A stretch of DNA of 64,000 nucleotides from Micromonospora vinacea. GTDB lineage: Bacteria > Actinomycetota > Actinomycetes > Mycobacteriales > Micromonosporaceae. The notes beneath the pieces are model-generated. The model was not told the DNA's origin, did no database searches, and saw nothing but the letters and a program-made list of their open reading frames with translations. The position numbers were made by a program, and so were the translations under genes. Positions 8,256 to 16,430 of the stretch are shown here, piece by piece. Each line of letters begins with the position of its first letter. Positions within the stretch are counted from its first letter, which is position 1. The DNA lies in NCBI RefSeq assembly GCF_015751785.1, contig NZ_JADOTY010000001.1:1984001-2048000 (forward strand), given 5' to 3'.

Positions 8256-9812
8256 ATGGGTCTTCCACGAAGGTCCGTGCTGATCGGGGTGGCCGCGGCG
8301 ACCATGCTGGCCGTCGGCACCCCAGCCCTGGCCGCCGAACCCGAGGGTGTGGTTCGGGCCGCCGGCGGAGCCACCGCCGTGCCGGACAGCTACATCGTCG
8401 TACTCAAGGACAGCGCCGTGGCCCGGGACCGGGTCGGCGACACCGCGAAGCGGCTCTCCGGCCGTCACGGCGGCACTGTGGCCCGCACCTACGGCGCCGC
8501 GCTGCGCGGCTTCGAGGTCAAGGTGAGCGCCAGCGCGGCGGCGCGGATCGCGGCCGACCCGGCGGTGGCGTACGTCGAGCAGAACCACACCGTCTCGATC
8601 TCCGGCACGCAGGCCAACCCGCCCTCCTGGGGCCTCGACCGGATCGACCAGCGCAACCTGCCGTTGGACAGCTCCTACACCTACCCGAACACGGCGAGCA
8701 ACGTGCACGCCTACATCATCGACACGGGCATCCGGTTCTCCCACAACGACTTCGGCGGCCGGGCCACCTCCGGCTACGACGCTGTCGACGGCGGGTCGGC
8801 CGACGACTGCAACGGGCACGGCACGCACGTGGCCGGCACCGTCGGCGGGTCCTCGTACGGTGTGGCCAAGGCCGTACAGCTCGTCGGCGTACGGGTGCTG
8901 AACTGCTCCGGCAGTGGCACCAACGCCGGTGTGATCGCCGGCGTCGACTGGGTCACCGCCAACGCGATCAAGCCGGCGGTGGCGAACATGAGCCTCGGCG
9001 GCGGCGCGAACACCTCGCTGGACAACGCCGTCCGCAACTCGATCGCCTCGGGCGTCACGTACGGCCTCGCGGCCGGCAACGACAACGGTGCGAACGCCTG
9101 CAACACCTCGCCGGCGCGTACCACGGAAGCCATCACTGTGGGCTCGACGACCAGCTCGGACGCCCGGTCGTCGTTCTCCAACGTCGGCACCTGCCTGGAC
9201 ATCTTCGCGCCCGGCTCGTCGATCACCTCGGCCTGGTACAACAGCAACACCGCTACCAACACGATCAGCGGCACCTCGATGGCCACCCCGCACGTGGTCG
9301 GAGCGGCGGCCCTGGTGGCCAGCGCCAACCCGAGCTGGACCCCGGCTCAGGTCCGCAACCAACTGGTGGCCAACGCCACCCCCAACGTGGTGGGCAACCC
9401 CGGCTCGGGCTCGCCGAACCTGTTGCTCTACGTCGGCACCGGCACCACCCCGCCGCCGCCCACCGGCTGCACCGGCACCAACGGCACCGACGTGTCGATC
9501 CCGGACGCCGGCTCGGCGGTGACCAGCTCGATCACCATCTCCGGCTGCGGTCGCAACGCCTCCTCGACCTCCACCGTGGCGGTGAACATCGTGCACACCT
9601 ACCGCGGCGACCTGGTCATCGACCTGCTCGCCCCGGACGGCAGCTCGTACCGGCTCAAGAACAGCAGCACCTCGGACAGCGCCGACAACGTGAACGCCAC
9701 GTACACGGTCAACGTGTCCGGTGAGGCCGCCGACGGCATCTGGCGACTTCAGGTACGGGACACCTACTCGGTCGACACCGGCTACATCAACACCTGGACC
9801 CTGACCGTCTGA
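8256..9812 (+). CDS. Secreted subtilisin-like serine protease (S8) with C-terminal P domain
   Basis: The 518-residue preproprotein has a signal peptide (1-27, cut near ALA-AEP), an inhibitor I9 propeptide (about 43-114) and an S8 catalytic domain. Its triad is Asp156 (in IIDTGI), His188 (in NGHGTH) and Ser341 (in GTSMATPH). After a PPPPTGC linker comes a P/proprotein-convertase domain (about 407-518) ending in NTWTLTV. The enzyme would mature outside the cell and degrade extracellular protein. The ATG has an excellent site, GGGAGGTAGGAG, just upstream. Cysteine pairs in the catalytic and P domains suggest disulphides. Confidence 0.96.
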   Translation: MGLPRRSVLIGVAAATMLAVGTPALAAEPEGVVRAAGGATAVPDSYIVVLKDSAVARDRVGDTAKRLSGRHGGTVARTYGAALRGFEVKVSASAAARIAADPAVAYVEQNHTVSISGTQANPPSWGLDRIDQRNLPLDSSYTYPNTASNVHAYIIDTGIRFSHNDFGGRATSGYDAVDGGSADDCNGHGTHVAGTVGGSSYGVAKAVQLVGVRVLNCSGSGTNAGVIAGVDWVTANAIKPAVANMSLGGGANTSLDNAVRNSIASGVTYGLAAGNDNGANACNTSPARTTEAITVGSTTSSDARSSFSNVGTCLDIFAPGSSITSAWYNSNTATNTISGTSMATPHVVGAAALVASANPSWTPAQVRNQLVANATPNVVGNPGSGSPNLLLYVGTGTTPPPPTGCTGTNGTDVSIPDAGSAVTSSITISGCGRNASSTSTVAVNIVHTYRGDLVIDLLAPDGSSYRLKNSSTSDSADNVNATYTVNVSGEAADGIWRLQVRDTYSVDTGYINTWTLTV

Positions 9813-9827
9813 CCGGTCTCCCACGAC

Positions 9828-9863
9828 CGAGGCCCCACCCGAGCATCGCCGGGTGGGGCCTCG
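9828..9863. terminator. Bidirectional hairpin terminator between convergent genes
   Basis: Perfect 14-nt arms (9828-9841 and 9850-9863, core GGCCCCACCC/GGGTGGGGCC) with an 8-nt loop lie between the stops of the protease (+) and the glycosyltransferase (-). Confidence 0.85.
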
Positions 9864-9881
9864 CGTCGTACGGATCGGGCT

Positions 9882-10688
9882 TCAGACCGAGAAGGTGGCC
9901 GGCCGCTCGGTGGCCGGCGCCGGCGGGCGGGCCTTCCACAGGCCGACCTTCTGCGCGGCGAGCCGGCTCAGGTACGCCGGGTTGAGGATGACGTAGCGGC
10001 GCCAGAGCCGCTTCGGCTCCAGACCGAGACGCCAGAACCACTCCAGGCCGGCACGCTGCATCCACGGCGGAGGCTGGCGCAGCAGCCCGGCGTGGTAGTC
10101 GAAGGCCGCGCCGACAGCCATCAGCGGCATGTCGAGCAACGGCCGCATGGCGTACGCGAAGACCTCCTGGCGCGGGCAGCCGAGCCCGACCAGGACCAGC
10201 CGGGCACCGCTGGACCGGATCCGGTCGGCGATCTCGGCGTCCTCGCCGGGCTGGACGGCACGGAACTTGGACGGCTCCACCCCGGCGATCTTCAGCGCGG
10301 GGAACATCCGCTCCAGGGCCGGGATCAGCCGGGCGAGGGTCTCCTCGGTCGAGCCGTACAGGTAGACCGGCAGCCCCTCGTCGGCGAAGCGCGACAGCAC
10401 GTGCAGTGTCAGGGTCGGCCCGTACACCCGGTCGTTGAGCCCGGCGTGGTGCAGCAGGTTGAGTGCCCACCGCACCGGCTGCCCGTCCGGCGTGACCACG
10501 TCGAAGGAGTTGAGCCGCGCGTTGTGCGCCGGGTCGAGCACCCCGGTCATCACACCGTGCACTGCCAACGCGGTCAGTGCGAGGGGACGCCGCTCGTGCG
10601 CGGCGGTCACCACCGCGTCGGTCGCCGTCGCGTAGTCGGTGGCGTCGACCAGGACGCCGAGCACGTTGCGCTTGGTCCGGGCGCTCAT
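9882..10688 (-). CDS. WecG/TagA/CpsF family glycosyltransferase
   Basis: The 268-residue protein spans the whole WecG/TagA/CpsF fold: [12 protein letters not shown] near the start, [11 protein letters not shown] (about 83-93), [12 protein letters not shown], the [14 protein letters not shown] segment and GAAFDYHAG near residue 200. It ends with a basic amphipathic region ([12 protein letters not shown]). Known relatives transfer N-acetylmannosamine or a similar sugar onto a lipid-linked acceptor at the inner membrane face. The ATG overlaps the upstream epimerase stop (ATGA), so both are translated as one unit. The product is probably a cell-surface glycan; the polymer is unknown. Confidence 0.93.
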   Translation of the reverse strand: MSARTKRNVLGVLVDATDYATATDAVVTAAHERRPLALTALAVHGVMTGVLDPAHNARLNSFDVVTPDGQPVRWALNLLHHAGLNDRVYGPTLTLHVLSRFADEGLPVYLYGSTEETLARLIPALERMFPALKIAGVEPSKFRAVQPGEDAEIADRIRSSGARLVLVGLGCPRQEVFAYAMRPLLDMPLMAVGAAFDYHAGLLRQPPPWMQRAGLEWFWRLGLEPKRLWRRYVILNPAYLSRLAAQKVGLWKARPPAPATERPATFSV

Positions 10689-11758
10689 GACTGGGCCACC
10701 CACTTGTCCACGTTGGCCTCGTAGATTTCCCGCAGGATCATCGGCACGTCGTATGTGATCTTCCAGTCCGGATACTGCGCCTCGAACCGGGCCATGCTGC
10801 TGACGTACCACTGGTGGTCGCCGGTGCGGTTCTGCTCGACGTAGTTGATCTGCGCCTCGCGGCCGGTGATCTCCTCGGCGATCCGGAATGCCTCGATGTG
10901 GGAGGTGTTGGAGTGCCGGCCGCCACCGAGGTTGTAGACCTCCGCGGACCGCGGAGCCCGGAAGAACGCCTCGAACGCTGTCAACACGTCGTGCGAGTGG
11001 ATCGCGTCCCGGACCATCTTGCCCTTGTAGCCGAAGAGGTTGTACGTCCGGCCCTCCATGACGCAGCGCATCAGGTAGGCCAGGAACCCGTGCAGCTCCG
11101 CCGCGGAGTGCGCCGGGCCGGTCAGGGTGCCACCCCGGAAGCAGGCGGTCTTCATGTCGAAGTAGCGCCCGTACTCCTGGACCATCACGTCCGCGGCGAC
11201 CTTCGAGGCGCCGAAGACCGAGTGCAGCGAGTGGTCGATCGACATCTCTTCGGTGATGCCCTGGTACCAGCGGTGGTCGTCGGGCAGCTCGTACCGGGTC
11301 TCCAGCTCGGTGAGCGGCAGGCTGTTGGGCCGGTCGCCGTAGACCTTGTTTGTCGAGCAGTGGATGAACGGCGCGTCGATCGCGTGCCGGCGGGTGTTCT
11401 CCAGGATGTTGAGCGTGCCACCGGCGTTCACGTCGAAGTCCGTGTACGGCTCCTTGGCTGCCCAGTCGTGGCTCGGCTGGGCAGCGCTGTGGATCACCAC
11501 GGCGATGTCCGAGCCGTACTTCTTGAACACCTGCTCCAGGCCGTCGCGGTCCCGGATGTCCACCGCGAAGTGGGTGTACGCGTTACCCAGGTCACGGCCG
11601 AGCCGTTCCAGACTCCATGAGGTGGAGCCGTCCTCGCCGAAGAAGTACCGGCGCATGTCGTTGTCGATGCCGACGACATCCAGACCGAGGCCGGCGAAAT
11701 GCCGGACCGCCTCGGAGCCGATCAGACCACCCGACCCTGTCACCAACGCGACACTCAC
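10685..11758 (-). CDS. NAD-dependent epimerase resembling CDP-paratose/tyvelose 2-epimerase
   Basis: The 357-residue short-chain sugar nucleotide epimerase has a Rossmann start [13 protein letters not shown], a conserved [12 protein letters not shown] block, a catalytic Thr/Tyr region (STNKVYGD) and [20 protein letters not shown]. The last two blocks are typical of CDP-tyvelose 2-epimerases (RfbE). The start is taken at GTG 11758 with AGGAG 6 nt upstream; an ATG at 11776 is the alternative. It probably makes a nucleotide sugar for the coupled glycosyltransferase downstream. The precise sugar is not determined because no synthase for CDP-paratose lies nearby. Confidence 0.88.
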   Translation of the reverse strand: MSVALVTGSGGLIGSEAVRHFAGLGLDVVGIDNDMRRYFFGEDGSTSWSLERLGRDLGNAYTHFAVDIRDRDGLEQVFKKYGSDIAVVIHSAAQPSHDWAAKEPYTDFDVNAGGTLNILENTRRHAIDAPFIHCSTNKVYGDRPNSLPLTELETRYELPDDHRWYQGITEEMSIDHSLHSVFGASKVAADVMVQEYGRYFDMKTACFRGGTLTGPAHSAAELHGFLAYLMRCVMEGRTYNLFGYKGKMVRDAIHSHDVLTAFEAFFRAPRSAEVYNLGGGRHSNTSHIEAFRIAEEITGREAQINYVEQNRTGDHQWYVSSMARFEAQYPDWKITYDVPMILREIYEANVDKWVAQS

Positions 11759-11834
11759 ACGCCACTCCTGGTCCATCGGAGGCAGAATCCATCGGAGCAT
11801 AGCGTGACGTCCAGCACGCCCCGATATGACGGAA

Positions 11835-11857
11835 GGGCCCCGCATCAAGCGGAGCCC
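11835..11857 (-). terminator. Hairpin terminator downstream of tRNA-Leu
   Basis: 9-nt arms (GGGCCCCGC at 11835-11843 and GCGGAGCCC at 11849-11857) pair with one wobble around a 5-nt loop, 8 nt past the tRNA CCA end on the minus strand. It lies between the tRNA and the epimerase gene. Confidence 0.65.
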
Positions 11858-11864
11858 TCGTCGG

Positions 11865-11950
11865 TGGTGGGGATGGGGGGAGTTGAACCCCCACGCCCTT
11901 TCGGGCACACGGACCTGAACCGTGCGCGTCTGCCATTCCGCCACATCCCC
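11865..11950 (-). tRNA. tRNA-Leu (anticodon CAG), CCA encoded
   Basis: On the minus strand the acceptor arm GGGGATG pairs with CATCCCC, followed by discriminator A and an encoded CCA (11865-11867). The anticodon loop is TTCAGGT, giving CAG for leucine CUG codons. A variable arm with the CCCGAAAGGG type hairpin marks it as a type II tRNA. The T arm is GGGGGTTCAACTCCCCC. A tRNA-Leu next to fhaA is also found in Mycobacterium. Confidence 0.97.
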
Positions 11951-12031
11951 GTGGCACAACCCGGAACACTCTAGCTGCCCGGCCCCGCTGTCTCCAACGG
12001 GCCCCGGGAATACTACGCTGTCCCTGGCGCT

Positions 12032-12058
12032 CGCCACGAGCGATTACCGTTCGTGGCG
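12032..12058. promoter_or_regulatory. Inverted repeat between tRNA-Leu and fhaA
   Basis: CGCCACGA (12032-12039) and TCGTGGCG (12051-12058) form perfect 8-nt arms with an 11-nt spacer in the 233-bp divergent intergenic region. It could be an operator of the fhaA-pknB operon or of the tRNA. No other evidence is available. Confidence 0.3.
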
Positions 12059-12183
12059 GACGAAAGATTAGCACGACAGTCCCGGCCCTTCCGAACGGGT
12101 CGAGAGCAGCCGGCCGAGCGGCGTGTGAGCTGCGCGCGCGCCGGCCGGATACCATCATGTCCTCGGGACCCGAGGAGGAGCCG

Positions 12184-12945
12184 GTGAGCGTGCTGCAACG
12201 CTTCGAGAAGCGTCTGGAAGGCCTGGTCGAAGGGGCCTTCGCCAAGGTCTTCAAAGGGGTGGTCCACCCCGTGGAGATCCTCAACGCCATGCAGCGGGAG
12301 GCCGAGGCGCACAAGGCGATCCTGGCCGGTGGGCGCACGTTGGTGCCCAACCGCTACGTGATCGATCTCTCGCCGTTCGACCACAGTCGGCTGGCGCCGT
12401 ACGCCGCCGCGCTGGCCCAGGAGTTGGCCCAGTCGCAGGCGGAGTTCATCGGCGAGCAGGCGTGGACGGTCTACGGCGACGTGATCGTCGAGATCGAGCG
12501 AGGCGAGGGCCTGGACACGGGCATGTTCCGTGTCACGGCCGAGGTCTACACCGGTGGTGAGGTCGCCCCGGTGTCGGCACCCGGCTACGACGCCGGCCCG
12601 CCCGCCTACCCCGCGTACGACCAGGGCGGTGGCTACGGCCCGCCGCCCGGGCACGGTGGCGGTCGCAACGTGCGGCTGGTCTCCGGCGACGGTCGCACCT
12701 ACCCCCTCCAGATGGGGTCGACGGTGATCGGTCGTGGCGACCAGGCCAACCTGCGCCTGCCCGACGTCGGCATCTCCCGCCGACACGCCCGGCTGGATTT
12801 CGACGGGGGCCAGGTCGTGCTGACCGACCTGGGTTCGACCAACGGCACCATGGTGAACGGGCAGCGGGTCTCCGCCGTCGCGCTCAACCCCGGTGACATG
12901 GTCCAGCTCGGTACGACGACGCTGACCTTCCGCGTGGACGGCTGA
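12184..12945 (+). CDS. fhaA: FhaA: DUF3662 plus FHA phosphothreonine reader
   Basis: The start is GTG 12184, because AGGAGG lies 5 nt upstream; an ATG at 12157 would add nine residues without a site. The 253-residue protein has the N-terminal DUF3662 domain (1-115, FEKRLEGLVEGAFAKVFKG), a Gly/Pro/Tyr-rich linker, and a C-terminal FHA domain (about 165-252) with GRGDQANLRLPD, SRRHA and LGSTNGT. FHA domains bind phosphothreonine. In mycobacteria FhaA reads substrates of the Ser/Thr kinases in peptidoglycan synthesis. First gene of the fhaA-to-pknB cluster. Confidence 0.96.
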   Translation: MSVLQRFEKRLEGLVEGAFAKVFKGVVHPVEILNAMQREAEAHKAILAGGRTLVPNRYVIDLSPFDHSRLAPYAAALAQELAQSQAEFIGEQAWTVYGDVIVEIERGEGLDTGMFRVTAEVYTGGEVAPVSAPGYDAGPPAYPAYDQGGGYGPPPGHGGGRNVRLVSGDGRTYPLQMGSTVIGRGDQANLRLPDVGISRRHARLDFDGGQVVLTDLGSTNGTMVNGQRVSAVALNPGDMVQLGTTTLTFRVDG

Positions 12946-12951
12946 CCTGCC

Positions 12952-13437
12952 TTGCCGGAACTGGTCATCACCGTTGCCCGGTTCGGGTTCCTGATCCTGC
13001 TGTGGATCTTCGTGTTCACGGTGGTCGGCGTGATCCGCCGGGACCTCTTCGCGGGCGCCCGGTCCGGTCGCCTGGTGGCCGCGCCGCGCGCGGTGGGCGC
13101 CTCGACGGGGCAGGCGGCCAAGCCAGCGAAGGTGAAGCGGGGCAGAGCTGCGCACCAACTGGTGGTGACGGCCGGTCAGCTGGCCGGCACCAAAATCACT
13201 CTCGGTGAAGCGCAGATCACCATCGGTCGGGCTGAAGACTCCACCCTGGTCATCACCGACGACTACGCCTCCGCGCGACACGCCCGGCTCGTGCCGCGTG
13301 AAGGGCAGTGGTACGTCGAGGATCTCGGCTCGACTAACGGCACGTACCTCGATCGCGCTAAGGTCTCCGGACCAACCCCCGTCCCCCTCGGCGTGCCGAT
13401 CCGGATCGGCCGCACTTCCCTCGAATTACGGCCATGA
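12952..13437 (+). CDS. fhaB: FhaB/FipA: membrane-anchored FHA protein
   Basis: The 161-residue protein starts with TTG at 12952, 6 nt after the fhaA stop. It has one membrane segment (about 5-27, VARFGFLILLWIFVFTVVGV), a basic linker, and an FHA domain (about 70-160) with IGRAEDSTLVI, ARHARL and LGSTNGTYL. In mycobacteria FipA (FhaB) links kinase signalling to division through FtsZ and FtsQ. The stop codon overlaps the pstP start, so translation is coupled. Confidence 0.95.
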   Translation: MPELVITVARFGFLILLWIFVFTVVGVIRRDLFAGARSGRLVAAPRAVGASTGQAAKPAKVKRGRAAHQLVVTAGQLAGTKITLGEAQITIGRAEDSTLVITDDYASARHARLVPREGQWYVEDLGSTNGTYLDRAKVSGPTPVPLGVPIRIGRTSLELRP

Positions 13438-14906
13438 CTCTGACCCTGCGCTATGCGGCCCACAGCGACCGCGGTCTGATCCGAGACGGCAATCAAGACT
13501 CCGTCTACGCCGGGCCGCGGTTACTCGCCGTTGCCGACGGCATGGGCGGTATGGCCGCCGGTGACGTCGCCAGCAACATCGTCATCGGTGCCATGGCGCC
13601 GCTCGACGAGGACGTCCCGGGGGACGCTCTCGTCGATGCGTTGCGTTCGGCCGTGGGCACCGCCAACCAACAACTCCGCGACACGGTGGACGCCAACCCG
13701 CAGTTGGAGGGGATGGGCACCACGCTGACGGCGACCCTCTTCACCGGCAGCAAGCTGGGGATGGTCCACATTGGCGACTCGCGGGCCTATCTGCTGCGCA
13801 ACGGCGAGTTCGCACAGATCACCAAGGACGACACGTACGTCCAGATGCTTGTCGACGAAGGCCGGATCAGCCCCGAGGAGGCGAGCAGTCACCCGCAGCG
13901 GTCGCTGCTGACCCGCGCCCTCGACGGTCGGGACATCGACCCGGAATACTCGGTCCGCCAGGTAATGCCCGGCGACCGGTACCTGATCTGCAGCGACGGC
14001 CTCTCGGGCGTGGTCAGCGCCGAAACCATCGGCGAGACCCTGCGGGAGTACACCGACCCGCAGCAGTGCGTCGAGCGGCTGGTGCAGCTCGCGCTGCGCG
14101 GCGGTGGGCCGGACAACATCACGGTGATCATCGCCGACGCCACGGATCAGGACATCGTCGAGGCGACCCCGATCGTGGGCGGCGCCGCCGCCCGGGACCG
14201 GGGCATGGCGACCTCCGCCGACGACTCGACTCCGGCCGCCCGAGCCTCGGCGCTCTCCGCGCCGCGTCCGGCCGCGCCCGAGGAGCCGGCGGCCTCCGAC
14301 GACGACGCCGACCGGCCGAAGCGACGCCCGGTCCGGACCGCCGCCATGGCGCTGGCCCTGCTGGTGATCGTCGGTGGTGCGGCGTTCGGTGGTTGGACCT
14401 ACACCCAGCGGCAGTACTACGTGGGAGCCACCGAAGAGGGCCAGGTCGCCGTCTTCCGCGGTGTCCAGGGTCAGATCGCCGGAATGGACCTGTCCAGCGT
14501 GCACCGCCGCAGCGGCACCCGCCTGGACGACCTCACTGTCGCCGCACAGGACACCGTCAAGGTCGGCATCCGGGCCAAGAGTGAGCCGGACGCGGAGCGT
14601 CAGCTCGCCGAGCTGACCAGCGACACGCCGAGCAACCCCAACCTGAAGCCGCTCTGCCCGCTCGACCCGACCGCCGGGGTCACCACGCCGACGCCGACGC
14701 CGACCCCGGTCGGTTCGACGCCGACCCCGAACGGCAGCCCGAGCGCCAACGCGTCGCCGACCCCCAACGGGGTTGTCAGCGCAAGCCCGACCGTCGGTGC
14801 CACCACCGCTCTCGGTGGGGCCGGCGCGACCACCACACCCGACGTCACGCCCTCCGACTCGGCCACGCCGGCGCTCGACACGGCCGGCTGCCGGTCTCCT
14901 GAGTGA
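13434..14906 (+). CDS. pstP: PstP: PP2C-type Ser/Thr protein phosphatase
   Basis: The 490-residue protein starts at ATG 13434, overlapping the fhaB stop. Its catalytic PP2C domain (about 1-235) shows RDGNQDS, VADGMGGMAAGD, GDSRAYL, SDGLSG and GGPDNITVI, the metal-binding aspartates being in place. A basic linker precedes one membrane span (about 305-325), and the extracytoplasmic tail ends in Thr/Pro/Ser-rich repeats. It reverses phosphorylation by PknA and PknB and is encoded in the same operon as in mycobacteria. Confidence 0.97.
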   Translation: MTLTLRYAAHSDRGLIRDGNQDSVYAGPRLLAVADGMGGMAAGDVASNIVIGAMAPLDEDVPGDALVDALRSAVGTANQQLRDTVDANPQLEGMGTTLTATLFTGSKLGMVHIGDSRAYLLRNGEFAQITKDDTYVQMLVDEGRISPEEASSHPQRSLLTRALDGRDIDPEYSVRQVMPGDRYLICSDGLSGVVSAETIGETLREYTDPQQCVERLVQLALRGGGPDNITVIIADATDQDIVEATPIVGGAAARDRGMATSADDSTPAARASALSAPRPAAPEEPAASDDDADRPKRRPVRTAAMALALLVIVGGAAFGGWTYTQRQYYVGATEEGQVAVFRGVQGQIAGMDLSSVHRRSGTRLDDLTVAAQDTVKVGIRAKSEPDAERQLAELTSDTPSNPNLKPLCPLDPTAGVTTPTPTPTPVGSTPTPNGSPSANASPTPNGVVSASPTVGATTALGGAGATTTPDVTPSDSATPALDTAGCRSPE

Positions 14907-14936
14907 GCGTCGGCTGAGATCCTGAGGACTCCACCC

Positions 14937-16430
14937 GTGACCGCAGCGGCCACACCGGCACCCTCGCCCGCCACCGCGGGCGAGCAATCCGGCGTACGCC
15001 TGGCGCGGTCGCGCCGCAACGCCGAGCTGTATCTGCTGTTGCTCGCGATGGTGCTGGTGGCCGCGTACGGGGCGACCGTCGAGGCGAACCTGCTGGACAC
15101 GGTCACCTCGGACTTCTGGATGCCGGCCGCCGCGCTCGGCGCGGTCTTCCTCGGCCTGCACCTGGTCATCCGGTTCCTGGCCCCGTTCGCCGACCCGGCG
15201 CTGCTGCCGGCGGTGGCCCTGCTCAACGGGCTTGGGGTGGGCTTCCTGCGCCGGATCGACCTGGGGGACGCCCCGGTGGCCGAGCGGGAGAGCCTGGCCG
15301 TCTTCGCGGGGCAGGGCGGGCGCCAGCTCGCCTGGACGCTCGGTGCGGTGATCCTCGCCGCCGCCCTGCTCGCCATCATGCGCGACCACCGGTCGATCTC
15401 GCGGTACGCGTACACCCTGGGCCTGGCCGGCATCGTGCTGGTGATGCTCCCGGCGGTGCTGCCGTCGAGCATCTCCGAGAAGAATGGCGCCAAACTGTGG
15501 ATCGATGTCGGCCTGTTCTCGATCCAGCCGGGTGAGTTCGCCAAGCTGGCGCTGCTGGTCTTCTTCGCCTACTACCTGGTGCGCAAGCGTGAGGTGCTGT
15601 CGCTGGCCAGCCGGCGCTTCCTCGGCATCGACTTCCCGCGGGGCCGCGACCTCGGCCCGGTGGTCGGCGTCTGGCTGATCAGCGTCCTGGTGCTGGTCTT
15701 CGAGAAGGACCTGGGCACCTCGCTGCTCTACTTCGGCATGTTCGTGGTGACGCTCTACATCGCCACCGAACGGGTCAGCTGGCTGCTGATCGGCCTGGTC
15801 CTCTTCTTCGGCGGCGCGTACCTCGCCTACGTCCTCGGCTCGACTGTCGGCGGGCCGTTCGCCAACTTCTACTTGCGGGCCGAGATCTGGCTCGACCCGT
15901 TCGCCGACCCGACCGACAAGGGCTACCAACTCGTGCAGGGCCTGCTGGCCCTGGGCACGGGCGGGCTCTTCGGCGCCGGGCCGGGCGGCGGTCAACCGGA
16001 CATTCTGCCCGAGGTGCAGAACGACTTCATCTTCGCCGGCATCGGTGAGGAAATCGGCCTCTTCGGTCTCTCCGCGCTGCTGGTCGTCTACCTGCTGATC
16101 GTGGAGCGCGGGCTGCGGGCCGCGCTGGCGGTACGGGACTCGTTCGGCAAACTGCTCGCCGGCGGTCTCGCGTTCACCCTCGGCCTCCAGGTCTTCGTGA
16201 TCGTCGGTGGGATCAGCAAGCTCATCCCGCTGACCGGTCAGACCACCCCGTTCCTGTCCGCCGGTGGCTCGTCGCTGATGGCCAACTGGCTGCTCATCGC
16301 GGTGCTGCTGCGAGTCTCCGACGGTGCCCGCCGACCGGTGACCGGAGGCAGCGGGGGCAAGGCGGCCCGACCCAGCGGTGGCCCGCCCGAGCAGCTGCAC
16401 GGTGCTCCCACGGAGGTGATCAAGCCGTGA
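14937..16430 (+). CDS. rodA: SEDS-family peptidoglycan polymerase (FtsW/RodA type)
   Basis: The 497-residue protein has about twelve membrane segments and the SEDS signatures: GAKLWIDVG with QPGEFAKL (about 182-205), EKDLGTSLLYFG (about 257), and the C-terminal IPLTGQTTPFLSAGGSS (about 430-446). It polymerises lipid II glycan strands with its partner PBP, encoded next. The start is GTG 14937. Its stop overlaps the pbpA GTG (GTGA), so the two are made together. A short Gly/Pro tail is cytoplasmic. Confidence 0.96.
   Translation: MTAAATPAPSPATAGEQSGVRLARSRRNAELYLLLLAMVLVAAYGATVEANLLDTVTSDFWMPAAALGAVFLGLHLVIRFLAPFADPALLPAVALLNGLGVGFLRRIDLGDAPVAERESLAVFAGQGGRQLAWTLGAVILAAALLAIMRDHRSISRYAYTLGLAGIVLVMLPAVLPSSISEKNGAKLWIDVGLFSIQPGEFAKLALLVFFAYYLVRKREVLSLASRRFLGIDFPRGRDLGPVVGVWLISVLVLVFEKDLGTSLLYFGMFVVTLYIATERVSWLLIGLVLFFGGAYLAYVLGSTVGGPFANFYLRAEIWLDPFADPTDKGYQLVQGLLALGTGGLFGAGPGGGQPDILPEVQNDFIFAGIGEEIGLFGLSALLVVYLLIVERGLRAALAVRDSFGKLLAGGLAFTLGLQVFVIVGGISKLIPLTGQTTPFLSAGGSSLMANWLLIAVLLRVSDGARRPVTGGSGGKAARPSGGPPEQLHGAPTEVIKP

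Noticed and set aside
8184..9824. A 546-codon minus-strand open frame opposite the subtilase
   Set aside because: Val/Gly/Arg-rich shadow with no ribosome-binding site or domain.
14690..14800. Threonine/proline repeat DNA in pstP as a possible variable-number repeat
   Set aside because: It is short, imperfect and encodes an ordinary extracytoplasmic linker.
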